DNA from: CAZSDU01 sp963662525
GTDB taxonomy: Bacteria; Bacteroidota; Bacteroidia; Bacteroidales; FEN-979
DNA length: 64,000 nt
Reading direction: 5' to 3'
Assembly (NCBI GenBank): GCA_963662525.1
Contig: OY759717.1
Coordinates: 3,038,001-3,102,000 of the forward strand
Shown: positions 25,583-34,520 of the stretch, one piece after another
Layout: each line of letters begins with the position of its first letter
How positions within the stretch are numbered: position 1 is the first letter of the stretch
The notes under the pieces: model-generated
Seen by the model: only the letters and a program-made list of their open reading frames with translations
What the model was told of the DNA's origin: nothing
The model's database searches: none
Position numbers and translations under genes: made by a program

Positions 25583-28009
25583 ATGAGAATAAAGATCGTT
25601 CTTCCCCTGCTTATCCTGCTTATGACCGGCTTCACAGTCCAAGGCCAGTTGCTCCTGGGCCGTCAGAAAATTTGTTTTGACCAGGACTGGAAATTTCACT
25701 TCGGACATGCCGCTGACCCGGTTAAGGATTTTAATTTCGGGCTTGCCAATATCTTTTCAAAATCAGGAAAGGCAGAAACTACAGCCATTGATCCCAGATT
25801 CAATGATCAGGATTGGAGGACCCTTTCTTTACCTCATGACTGGGCTGTGGAACTGCCATTCATCAATTCCCCCGATTTTGATGTGCAGTCCCACGGATAT
25901 AAACCGGTAGGCGGACATTTCCCTGAATCCAGCATAGGCTGGTACAGGAAGCACTTTACTGTGAATAAAGCGGATTCAGGACAAAGGTTTGCCCTTCAGT
26001 TCGATGGCGTTTTCCGGGACGCGAAATTCTGGCTTAACGGATTTTACCTGGGAACCAATGAAAGCGGGTATATCGGAATTTCATTCGACATAACGGATTA
26101 TCTCAGTTTCGACCGGGATAATGTGGTGGTCGTCAGGGTGGATGCCTCGCAATATGAAGGATGGTTTTATGAAGGGGCGGGAATATACCGTCATGTCTGG
26201 CTCCACCGTTTTGACAATTTACATGTTATTGAAAACAGTTTTTTTATTTCTTCTGAGGTGAAAGAAAAACGGGGAGATGTTAAAGTAGAAGCGAACATTG
26301 AAAATAGCAGTCTGGAATTAGCTGAATTTTCGCTTGTCTGCCATATTACCGACCGGAATAATAAAATTATTGCAAGTTCTTCTGAACAATCCTTCAAACT
26401 GGAAGCAGGTAAGAATATAATTGTAAAAAATCTGCTGGAACTGAATGAGCCTGTATTGTGGTCACCGGATAATCCTTATCTCTACAAAGCTTTTTTAGTG
26501 GTGAAATCAAAGGGCATTGTACACGACAGCCTTGCTGTTCGTTTTGGTGTCAGGACCCTTGCATTTGATGCTGAAAAGGGCTTCTTTCTGAATGGCAGTA
26601 ATATCAAAATTAAAGGAGCTTGCTGCCACCAGGATCATGCAGGGGTCGGCTCAGCCATGCCGGATTACCTTCAGTATTACAGGGTAAGATTACTGAAGGA
26701 AATGGGTGTGAATGCCTATCGTACCAGTCATAATGCTCCCGCTCCTGAATTGCTCGATGCCTGCGACAGCCTGGGAATGCTGGTCCTGGACGAACAGCGC
26801 TTGCTAAACAGCAGCCCGGAATATTTGAGTCAGTTTGATCGTCTCATCTGCCGTGACCGTAATCACCCCTCTGTTTTCCTCTGGTCGATCGGGAATGAGG
26901 AAGGATACATACAAACCAACGGGATTGGCAAACGGATTGCTCAATCCTTAATCAACCGTCAGAAAGAACTTGATCCGACCCGAACCAGCACATATGGCGC
27001 CGATCTGCCGAATTATTACACCGGGATTAATGAAGTGATACCAATCAGGGGATTCAATTACCGCCAGTTCGCCGTGGCCGATTATCATAAAGCCCATCCT
27101 GATCAGCCAATCATCGGCACTGAGATGGGAAGTACTGTTACCACAAGGGGTATATACGAAAAAGATACCATCAGGTGCTATCTGCCCGATCAGGATATCA
27201 CAGCTCCCTGGTGGGCTAGTAAAGCAGAAGAATGGTGGTCATTATGTGCCAATCAGCCCTGGTTCATGGGCGGCTTCATCTGGACCGGATTCGATTACAG
27301 GGGGGAACCAACACCATTCCAATGGCCAAACATCAATTCCCATTTCGGGATCATGGATATGTGCGGCTTCCCGAAAAATATTTATTATTATTATCAATCC
27401 TGGTGGACAGATAAAGATGTTTTGCATATTTCTCCCCACTGGAACTGGAAAGGAAGTGAGGGGCGAAATATCCCTGTCTGGATCAACAGCAATGCCGATC
27501 GTGTAGAACTGTTTCTTAACGGGAAAAGCCTGGGAGAAAAAGAAATGCCCCGGAATGGTCACCTGGAGTGGAGCGTCAAGTATGAACCTGGAATCCTTAA
27601 AGCCGTTGCACAGAAAAACGGTAAGAAATTTTCATCTTCTGTGGAAACTACAGATCAGCCTTTCAGGGTGATAGCCGTTCCGGATCAAATGTCGCTTCTC
27701 TCTGATGGGAAGGATGCAAGCGTGATCAATATCCATGTGGTTGATCGTCTCGGCCGTGAGGTTCCTGATGCCGGTAACCTGATACAATTTTCTGTGAAGG
27801 GAGATGCGAAAATTATTGGTACGGGCAATGGCGATCCCAGTAGTCATGAACCCGACAAATGCCTGGAAAACCAATGTCAGCGGAAACTCTTTAACGGAAA
27901 ATGCCAGGTGATTCTTCAGGCAGGCAGAACAGCAGGTATTGTTAATTTTGAAGCAAAATCGGAAGGACTAATTCCCGGTATTGAAAAACTTATTTTATCT
28001 CGTAAATAA
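25583..28009 (+). CDS. glycoside hydrolase family 2 enzyme (beta-galactosidase-like)
   Basis: An 808-residue secreted GH2 enzyme with signal peptide to about residue 21 (TVQGQ). Domain order is sugar-binding jelly-roll (about 85-210), Ig-like (215-325), TIM barrel (330-620) and C-terminal Ig-like/DUF4982-type domains. VLDEQR, WSIGNEEGY (acid/base Glu) and IIGTEMGS (probable nucleophile Glu) mark the active site. GH2 enzymes cleave beta-linked galactose, glucuronate, mannose and others; specificity is not readable here. Unusually for this phylum, a good ribosome-binding site (AAAGGAG) lies 6 nt before the ATG. It has its own transcription unit between the susCDE terminator and the convergent amylase gene, which it overlaps by 20 nt. 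Confidence 0.88.
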   Translation: MRIKIVLPLLILLMTGFTVQGQLLLGRQKICFDQDWKFHFGHAADPVKDFNFGLANIFSKSGKAETTAIDPRFNDQDWRTLSLPHDWAVELPFINSPDFDVQSHGYKPVGGHFPESSIGWYRKHFTVNKADSGQRFALQFDGVFRDAKFWLNGFYLGTNESGYIGISFDITDYLSFDRDNVVVVRVDASQYEGWFYEGAGIYRHVWLHRFDNLHVIENSFFISSEVKEKRGDVKVEANIENSSLELAEFSLVCHITDRNNKIIASSSEQSFKLEAGKNIIVKNLLELNEPVLWSPDNPYLYKAFLVVKSKGIVHDSLAVRFGVRTLAFDAEKGFFLNGSNIKIKGACCHQDHAGVGSAMPDYLQYYRVRLLKEMGVNAYRTSHNAPAPELLDACDSLGMLVLDEQRLLNSSPEYLSQFDRLICRDRNHPSVFLWSIGNEEGYIQTNGIGKRIAQSLINRQKELDPTRTSTYGADLPNYYTGINEVIPIRGFNYRQFAVADYHKAHPDQPIIGTEMGSTVTTRGIYEKDTIRCYLPDQDITAPWWASKAEEWWSLCANQPWFMGGFIWTGFDYRGEPTPFQWPNINSHFGIMDMCGFPKNIYYYYQSWWTDKDVLHISPHWNWKGSEGRNIPVWINSNADRVELFLNGKSLGEKEMPRNGHLEWSVKYEPGILKAVAQKNGKKFSSSVETTDQPFRVIAVPDQMSLLSDGKDASVINIHVVDRLGREVPDAGNLIQFSVKGDAKIIGTGNGDPSSHEPDKCLENQCQRKLFNGKCQVILQAGRTAGIVNFEAKSEGLIPGIEKLILSRK

Positions 28010-29348
28010 AATACTGCCAGGGTGAAAGTTTGACTTTTTCTCCTTTCTTCCAGTCTTTGGCGTTGCCCGAAAATACGTCGGTATATTTTCCTGTAAAATC
28101 ATTCCCGGCCAGATCTGTCGTGATTTCTTTCGGGGATAAATTCAGGATGACAAATAGCTGCCGTCCCTCTTTTTTTCTCAGGAAAGCATATACTTCCTTG
28201 TCGTTGGAAGTAGTTACCTTGATAAATTCCCCGCCTTCAGAGCCAGCTGCCAGTAGCTTATCATTCTTTTTAAGATGGGTGAGTTTGGTAAAAAACGACT
28301 CCAGGGGGTAATTTCCCCAGGGAATGGTGTCTTTGTCGAAGAATTTCAGTCTTTTTTTCAGGGATGCTTCCTGTCCGGAATATACCAATGGAATTCCTGG
28401 GAAGGTGAAAGTAAGTACCGTGAAAGCTTTGACACCATCGCCCATTCGTTCATATTCCGTGCCATTCCAGGAATTTTCATCATGGTTGGTAATGAAACGC
28501 ATACGGAAGGCATCGGGTGAATATTGCTTTTTCTCTGCTGCCAACAAGGAATCTATCTTATCCGCGGTCTGAGTGCCCTTGGCAATTTTGTTCATCAGAT
28601 GAAAAAGTCCCCAGGAATAGGATGCATCAAAGAAACCGGAATCGTGAATTTTAGGCGTTTCCTCTTCTGCCAGCATAAACAAAGGTTTTATTTTCTGAAT
28701 TTCAGGAATGGCCTGATACCAGAAATCAACAGGCAGCATTCCGGCAACATCACAACGGTATCCGTCAATACCGGTTTCTTTTACCCAGAATGCCAGGGCC
28801 TCTGTCATATATTTCCTGAGCCCGGGATTCGAATAATCCAGCGCTGCCACATCTGTCCAATCCGGAACAGGAGGAACAATGTTCCCATTGCTATCTTTTT
28901 TATACCAGTCCGGATGTTCAGAGATCAGCTTATTATCCCAGGATGTATGATTTGCAACCCAGTCAATGATCACTTTCATCCCCAGTTCATGCACTTTTTT
29001 TACCAGATCTTTGAAATCCTGCAATGTGCCGTATTCAGGGTTCACTGCAAGGTAATCGCGGACGGAATAATAACTTCCGAGACTTCCTTTACGGTTTTTC
29101 TCACCCAGCGGATTGACCGGCATAAGCCATAAAATATCCACACCCATCTTTTTAAGCCGGGGTAATTCCTGTGTGAACGATTTAAATGTGCCCTGGGGAG
29201 TGTATTGACGGATATTTACTTCATAAATGGTAGCTTGGCGGCTCCACGCAACATGATCACCCGCACAGGTATTCATTTTCGCCGTCTTCTGGCTGAAAGC
29301 AGCCATGGTCATCATGACAAGAATGGCCAGAAATATAAGTTTTTTCAT
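27990..29348 (-). CDS. secreted GH13 alpha-amylase
   Basis: A 452-residue GH13 enzyme with a signal peptide (MKKLIFLAILVMMTMAAFS, cleaved near FSQK). The barrel motifs are DWVANHTSWDN (region I), DGYRCDVAGMLP (nucleophile Asp), FMLAEEETP (acid/base Glu) and FITNHDENSW (third Asp). There is no extra binding module. The start is the ATG at 29348; the reading frame also opens at a TTG nine bases upstream, which is less likely. It is the last gene of the eight-gene starch operon on this strand, 14 nt after the lipoprotein amylase. It probably acts in the periplasm or on the surface on maltodextrins; exact product profile unknown. Confidence 0.9.
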   Translation of the reverse strand: MKKLIFLAILVMMTMAAFSQKTAKMNTCAGDHVAWSRQATIYEVNIRQYTPQGTFKSFTQELPRLKKMGVDILWLMPVNPLGEKNRKGSLGSYYSVRDYLAVNPEYGTLQDFKDLVKKVHELGMKVIIDWVANHTSWDNKLISEHPDWYKKDSNGNIVPPVPDWTDVAALDYSNPGLRKYMTEALAFWVKETGIDGYRCDVAGMLPVDFWYQAIPEIQKIKPLFMLAEEETPKIHDSGFFDASYSWGLFHLMNKIAKGTQTADKIDSLLAAEKKQYSPDAFRMRFITNHDENSWNGTEYERMGDGVKAFTVLTFTFPGIPLVYSGQEASLKKRLKFFDKDTIPWGNYPLESFFTKLTHLKKNDKLLAAGSEGGEFIKVTTSNDKEVYAFLRKKEGRQLFVILNLSPKEITTDLAGNDFTGKYTDVFSGNAKDWKKGEKVKLSPWQYFIYEIK

Positions 29349-29362
29349 TATTCTCAATGTTA

Positions 29363-31753
29363 TCAGTTCTTGATAATTTCGAAAGAATTACCTGCAAGAA
29401 CAAGATTGATTTTTCCATTTTCAACTTTCAGTTTGGATCCGAAATGGTTGGTGAAAACAGCTTTCCCGAAACGTTCAGGAATATCGAATTCAATGGTTCT
29501 GGCCGATTTATCTTTGTTAAATACTACGATCACTGCTTTATCGAAATAGGAGCGCAGGTAAATAAATATTTTTTCCGAAACTTTAAGTGTGGTAAAATCA
29601 CCAAATGTCAGTGCAAGGCTCTCATTCCTCAGTTTCGTTAAACGGGAAGTGACTGATTTTAAATATTGCTCGTGTATATTCAGGCTGTCGAACTTCATCA
29701 TTCTGCGGTTGTCTGGATCCCCTCCGCCTGCCATTCCGAATTCATCTCCGTAATAAATAATGGGAATGCCGGGAATAGTCATGTTGAATGCCATCAGACA
29801 GGCAAGTTTACGATACCCCAGGGTATCTTTCACCTCAATGTCGCGTTCCCATCCGGCTTTTTTATCATCTTCCGAAAAACTGATGGCCCCGGAAGCAAAA
29901 GAGATAAACCTGGACAGGTCCTGGTTCCCGGTGATATTTCCCATGACGGAATGTTCACCGAAATAGTTAAAGCTCTGTTGCAGGGAATAATCCAGGTCTT
30001 TCAGGGAGGAATTGTCTCTGGCAAAGGCGGTGCGTGCATCAAAATAAAGGTTGAAATCAAATTGTGCATCCAGCATGCCCGGGTTGATATAGGAACGGAT
30101 CAGGTCACGACTCCCGAAGGTTTCGCCGATCTGATAAACCGGGCGGTTTTCCTTCTGAATGATCTGTTCTTTTAATTTTTTCGTCAGGGTCCTCCAGTAA
30201 ATTTCAGGAACATGCTTGGTGGCATCATGACGGAACCCATCTAACTGGTATTCCTGGATAAGATAAAGGGATGAATCTGAAATCAGGTTATAAACTTCTG
30301 GTTTGGACAGGTCAAGGGTAGGAAGAAATTCATCAAACCAGGTGGTCAGCCTTTGTTCTTCCCATAAACGGATGTTTTTCTTTTTATCGGGCAGAATTAA
30401 TGGAGTTGCCCAGTCGGGATGTTGTTTGATCAAATAACACTCCTGGTGCACATGATTGGAAACATAATCCAGGATAACATTCATCTTTTTGTCGTGCGCT
30501 TCACTTACCAGTTTTTTAAACGCATCAGGCGTTCCAAAACGGGTATCGACAGTAGTGAGGGTCATTGGCCAATAACCATGATATCCCGAAAATTTCCGGT
30601 GAGGAGCGGGATATTCTGCCCAGGCATTCAGGGGATTTTGTGTCAACGGAGATATCCACAAAGTATTCACACCAAGCGCGGAAAAATAACCATCTTCAAT
30701 TTTTTCTGTAATGCCTGCCAGATCTCCACCCTGGAAATTTGCTTTCCAGTCGACATCCTTATCCTTCAGGGGAGCATCATTCTTCTTATCACCATCCTTA
30801 AAGCGATCGATCATCAGGAAATACATGATCATGGATTCTTTGTCGTTCCGGGTAAGATCACCAGGATCTTTAATAACCATGCCATTACGTAATGGAACAA
30901 GAATCTGGTTGGAAATACCACTGTTGTTATAAGCCCATACGCGGATATAGGAACGGTCGTACTGCCTGGCTTTTCTGGGTACGGTAATATGTATTCCTGC
31001 GGTATCGGTTTGAACAAATTTTTCAGGAAGCAGATAATTCTGCCAAAGGATATAAATTTCTTTTGGCTTATTATTTATGTTGAGGGTGATTTTATTGTCC
31101 TCAGCGGCCACTGTCCACAATTCCGGTGCTCCTGCCGGATGGATGGATCCTGCCGTTAACAATGAATTGTATCCGCCAATATTATTGTCGGCCCTGTCAG
31201 GGTTATTCGGATCCAGCATCTGCTTTCCGTCAGCTACCAGCAGGTACTGGTATTTTCCCGGAAAAACGAACAAATCAGTCTGCCAGGTATCATCTTTATG
31301 GATCAACCAGGTTTTACCGGCATTCCAGTCGTTCATCTCACCCCTCATCTGTACGGATTTATATTTCTTTCCTTTGGGATCGAAAGTAAAGTGAACCCAG
31401 ATTTTCGGTGACTTTTCAAGGATTATGGTATAGGAAAAACCATCTGCCCATACCGTCATCAGGGAGAGTTTCGGGAAATTCTTTTCCGCAGGGCTGATGA
31501 TCATTTGTGTGGAATCAGGTATGATCCTGAAATCAAGTCTTTCATCCATAAAAACAGAATCGATGGCTTTGGGATTGTTAAAGTAATCCTGCAGCATGAT
31601 TACGGTGGAATCCGGCTGTAAGATAACCGTTGCGGCTATCCCGCTGATCAATGATTCTTTCGGGGTCAGCAGATCGTCATTTTTGCCGCAACCCTGAAGC
31701 AGAACTGCCAGGGCTGTAAACGCAAAAAACAGGTGTTTGATGGGTTGATTCAT
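29363..31753 (-). CDS. GH13 amylase lipoprotein with N-terminal starch-binding-like modules
   Basis: A 796-residue lipoprotein (lipobox LLQGC, Cys22). It has N-terminal Ig/CBM-like modules: the SVQMRGEMNDWNAGKTW stretch near residue 135 is a CBM20/48-type binding motif. The GH13 catalytic domain starts at about residue 310. Catalytic motifs are DGFRHDATKHVP (nucleophile Asp), YQIGETFGS (acid/base Glu) and GNQDLSRF (third Asp). In this last motif the usual NHD is NQD, an odd substitution at a conserved His. The architecture fits a surface neopullulanase/alpha-amylase like SusG in role, though not in detail. It lies 7 nt downstream of the esterase gene and 14 nt upstream of the next amylase. 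Confidence 0.9.
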   Translation of the reverse strand: MNQPIKHLFFAFTALAVLLQGCGKNDDLLTPKESLISGIAATVILQPDSTVIMLQDYFNNPKAIDSVFMDERLDFRIIPDSTQMIISPAEKNFPKLSLMTVWADGFSYTIILEKSPKIWVHFTFDPKGKKYKSVQMRGEMNDWNAGKTWLIHKDDTWQTDLFVFPGKYQYLLVADGKQMLDPNNPDRADNNIGGYNSLLTAGSIHPAGAPELWTVAAEDNKITLNINNKPKEIYILWQNYLLPEKFVQTDTAGIHITVPRKARQYDRSYIRVWAYNNSGISNQILVPLRNGMVIKDPGDLTRNDKESMIMYFLMIDRFKDGDKKNDAPLKDKDVDWKANFQGGDLAGITEKIEDGYFSALGVNTLWISPLTQNPLNAWAEYPAPHRKFSGYHGYWPMTLTTVDTRFGTPDAFKKLVSEAHDKKMNVILDYVSNHVHQECYLIKQHPDWATPLILPDKKKNIRLWEEQRLTTWFDEFLPTLDLSKPEVYNLISDSSLYLIQEYQLDGFRHDATKHVPEIYWRTLTKKLKEQIIQKENRPVYQIGETFGSRDLIRSYINPGMLDAQFDFNLYFDARTAFARDNSSLKDLDYSLQQSFNYFGEHSVMGNITGNQDLSRFISFASGAISFSEDDKKAGWERDIEVKDTLGYRKLACLMAFNMTIPGIPIIYYGDEFGMAGGGDPDNRRMMKFDSLNIHEQYLKSVTSRLTKLRNESLALTFGDFTTLKVSEKIFIYLRSYFDKAVIVVFNKDKSARTIEFDIPERFGKAVFTNHFGSKLKVENGKINLVLAGNSFEIIKN

Positions 31754-31760
31754 AATAATT

Positions 31761-33194
31761 TTATTTTATAATGGTCATTTTTTTTGTAATGGCATATCCC
31801 TCCGACTTAAGCGTGTAAAAATAGTTGCCGGAAGGGTAATTATGATTGATAAAAGTGTAGGATTGAGTTTCCGAAGCTACTGGATACAACATATGACTTT
31901 CTAGTATCCTTCCGGTATGATCGGAAAAACAAAGCTCTGCCGCGGTCACCGAATTCGCTGTAAAGATGATGGAAGTATGGTCCCGGAAAGGATTAGGACA
32001 GTTTTGCCTGAGATCGAAAGGAGGTCTGTTAAAGTTATCATTGATCCCGCTTGAATAAGGGAAAAATTGGATCAGGGGCAGGCGGAGATGTCCTTTCCAG
32101 TTGCCCCAGCTATGTCCTTCATTCCATGTGTAAAATGCATAGGGATATTGTTTCACTTCCAGAATATTTTTTAAATTATTGACCAGTGGGATGAGTTCCT
32201 CTATATCGTAATTGCCGATATCAAGGTAAAATTCAAGATCGAGTTTGGAAGAACTTTGAAGGGTTCCTGATATAGCAGGGATGACATTGCTGGATTGAGC
32301 GGCTATCTTTCCAAATTTTCCTGGATATTTTGCACCGATATACAGGGCAATATTCCCCCCGTTTGAAGCTCCGGCCATGGCACGTTGATGGGGATCCATG
32401 CTGATCCTGTATTTCTGCTCCATGACAGGCATAAGCTCATCAACGATAAAACTGGTGAACTTGTCAATTTTATTGCCGGCATATTCAGCAGTACGGTCAA
32501 CGGGTGGTACAAAGATGCCGATTACCGGAACAATCAGGTGTTGTGCAATGAGATAATCCAGGATATTATTGGCGTTGGCCAGACTGATATATTCCAGTCC
32601 GTCGTGAAAAAGCATGACAGGGTAATCATTACCCTGAGAACTGTAAGCAGGTGGAAGATAAACTTTGACAGAACGCGTATCTCCGAGGGCTGAGCTGTGA
32701 AATGTAGTATCTTTTATCGTTCCGTGAGGGATATTGCTATAGAAAGAAATCTCAGGCGGAACAATATAAGAAGGCATGCGCAATTCTGAATTGGGGCCGA
32801 ATCCACCGTTACAGGTATTTGGATTTTTGGGATCCAGGATCCAGGACGATCCATTTATAACATATTTGTAGTCCAATCGCGCATCTGCAGGGTAAATGGC
32901 AGAATAATACCAGAAATTTGTGCCGGCGATGTGGATCATATCCAGCTGAGGATTCCAGAATGTAGCATCTCCTGCTATCTGAATACTGTTGGCACTGCCC
33001 TGATAAATAAAATGAACCAATGTGTCAGATTCTGCAAATGGAATGGGATGTCCGGCATTCATGAAACTATCGGCTACAGCCTGCCTTCCTGTTTCCGGCA
33101 GGCTGTTTAACCGGGTAATGAAATCATTAAAGGTTTGAGCGCTGACGGGATGCAGAAACAGCATCGCTGCCAGGATATAAAAGTACTTTTTCAT
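31761..33194 (-). CDS. secreted esterase (esterase D/Fes family) with CBM48-like domain and T9SS signal
   Basis: A 477-residue exported protein. Signal peptide to about residue 19 (HPVSAQ), then a CBM48/E-set-like domain (IQIAGDATFWNPQLDM, YKYVINGSSWILDPKNP). An alpha/beta-hydrolase of the putative esterase family (PF00756) begins at about residue 165. The nucleophile Ser277 lies in GASNGG and the catalytic His361 in EGHSWGNW. The C-terminus (NCPNPFRDHTS ... KKMTIIK) is a type A T9SS sorting domain. It could remove acyl groups from a polysaccharide or have lost that role; the substrate is unknown. It abuts the MFS gene with no spacer and sits 8 bases from the amylase gene, so it is part of the starch operon. 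Confidence 0.85.
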   Translation of the reverse strand: MKKYFYILAAMLFLHPVSAQTFNDFITRLNSLPETGRQAVADSFMNAGHPIPFAESDTLVHFIYQGSANSIQIAGDATFWNPQLDMIHIAGTNFWYYSAIYPADARLDYKYVINGSSWILDPKNPNTCNGGFGPNSELRMPSYIVPPEISFYSNIPHGTIKDTTFHSSALGDTRSVKVYLPPAYSSQGNDYPVMLFHDGLEYISLANANNILDYLIAQHLIVPVIGIFVPPVDRTAEYAGNKIDKFTSFIVDELMPVMEQKYRISMDPHQRAMAGASNGGNIALYIGAKYPGKFGKIAAQSSNVIPAISGTLQSSSKLDLEFYLDIGNYDIEELIPLVNNLKNILEVKQYPYAFYTWNEGHSWGNWKGHLRLPLIQFFPYSSGINDNFNRPPFDLRQNCPNPFRDHTSIIFTANSVTAAELCFSDHTGRILESHMLYPVASETQSYTFINHNYPSGNYFYTLKSEGYAITKKMTIIK

Positions 33195-34451
33195 CTATTT
33201 TCTTTTTTCACTTACCAATAACCAGAGTGCTGCTGAGATGGCCAGTGAGGCTCCGCTGATAATGAATGTAATTCCCTTATCCGGTGCATTCTTGATGACA
33301 GTGCCGATGACAGAGCTGGCAATAAGCTGGGGAAGTACGACAGAAAGGTTGAATATTCCCATGAAAAACCCCATTCTGCTTTTATCGACTTTTTCCGACA
33401 TGATGGCAAAAGGCAGACTTACAACGGCTGCCCAGCCGAGGGTCAGCACACACATCATGGTGTATAGTAAAAGAGCGCTGTCGGCCCATAAAACGATGCC
33501 GAAATAGCCTAAGGCCATGATGCCTACCATGATTGACTGGGTTTTAACCCTTCCGATTTTTTTACTCATCGGCTCCAGCAGAAATGCCGGCCATATGGCT
33601 CCCACCGCATTGAGTATGAAAAACGACCAGCCTATCATCTGACCCAGCCTTGCATTCCTGTCGGCCAATGAGCTGCCTGGCAATGCAGGAATTTTCTGCT
33701 CAAGAAATGCAAACATATATACAAACATGGTTTGGATACCCAGCCAGGAAAACCCATGTGCGAAATACAACTTGAATAATTCCACCCATTGGGTTTCCGT
33801 TTTGATAATGTTACCCTTTTCATCTTCTGACTTTTTCAGCTCTCTTGGTTCCTGGATAAACAATAAGGGACCAATGGAGAAGACGAGGACGATCACTACC
33901 CCTGAATAAATTAAGAAGTAGTTGCCAAGTAAAGCGCCCATCAGGTAGGCACCGCTCCCGAACAGGTTAGAAATCGATTGCATCCAGGTATATCCTTTAG
34001 TCCGCGGCTGTCCGTCTGGAGTGACATCGGCAATGATCGAACGCGTCGGGTTGAAGCTGATATTGATGGAAAGATCAAGGGTCAGGGCTACAGTAATGGC
34101 TACAGCCATTAAACTGGCAATCCCAAAGAAATTACTGATTTTATCAATGTTGGGTAAGGCGAAGATCATCAATGCCGCAAGTATCCCTCCGATAATAATA
34201 AAGGGTCTTCGCCTGCCTCCCCAAAACCATACTTTATCACTGATCATGCCGATGATCGGCTGGCCCAGTATCCCGGCAATGGGCCCTGCAGCCCATACAA
34301 TGCCGATCTGGTCAATTTCGAGATTGTATTTTGTTCGTAGAATCCAGCTCAGTACAGCGATCTGGATGGACAAGGCAAATCCCATGGCAGTAGAAGGCAA
34401 GCCCAGGATTATATAAAAAATGTTTGAAAGTTTTTTTTGAATAGCCAGCAT
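33195..34451 (-). CDS. MFS sugar transporter, SLC45/maltose type
   Basis: A 418-residue major facilitator protein with about 12 membrane helices. The loop motif DKVWFWGGRRRPFI after TM2-3 (the MFS motif A equivalent) and the long helix pairs resemble the SLC45/GPH-like maltose and sucrose carriers found in Bacteroidota starch loci. The start is the ATG at 34451; a TTG two codons upstream is also in frame. It should carry maltose or maltodextrins across the inner membrane. Its stop codon is directly followed by the esterase start. The 69-nt gap upstream to the SusA-like gene holds the third copy of the palindromic repeat. A second, only distantly similar carrier lies at 39555. Confidence 0.88.
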   Translation of the reverse strand: MLAIQKKLSNIFYIILGLPSTAMGFALSIQIAVLSWILRTKYNLEIDQIGIVWAAGPIAGILGQPIIGMISDKVWFWGGRRRPFIIIGGILAALMIFALPNIDKISNFFGIASLMAVAITVALTLDLSINISFNPTRSIIADVTPDGQPRTKGYTWMQSISNLFGSGAYLMGALLGNYFLIYSGVVIVLVFSIGPLLFIQEPRELKKSEDEKGNIIKTETQWVELFKLYFAHGFSWLGIQTMFVYMFAFLEQKIPALPGSSLADRNARLGQMIGWSFFILNAVGAIWPAFLLEPMSKKIGRVKTQSIMVGIMALGYFGIVLWADSALLLYTMMCVLTLGWAAVVSLPFAIMSEKVDKSRMGFFMGIFNLSVVLPQLIASSVIGTVIKNAPDKGITFIISGASLAISAALWLLVSEKRK

Positions 34452-34458
34452 AACCAAT

Positions 34459-34520
34459 GATTTACGATTGACGGTTTATCTTATATCCCTGCCTGTCCGG
34501 CAGGCAGGCTGCATCTTGTA
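34459..34520. repeat. dispersed extragenic palindromic repeat, copy 3
   Basis: TTTACGATTGACGG is followed after a short spacer by the palindrome CCTGCCTGTCCGGCAGGCAGG. The palindrome core and the TTTACGATT lead match copies at 10646 and 13842. It lies between the SusA-like gene and the MFS gene. Confidence 0.6.

Noticed and set aside
25583..28009. GH2 enzyme as part of the susCDE operon
   Set aside because: A strong terminator (25499-25530) separates it and it has its own ribosome-binding site.
28524..29132. 202-codon plus-strand open frame
   Set aside because: Antisense to the GH13 gene at 27990-29348; no signal peptide, motif or promoter.
29666..30175. 169-codon plus-strand open frame
   Set aside because: Antisense to the lipoprotein amylase; composition follows the opposite strand.
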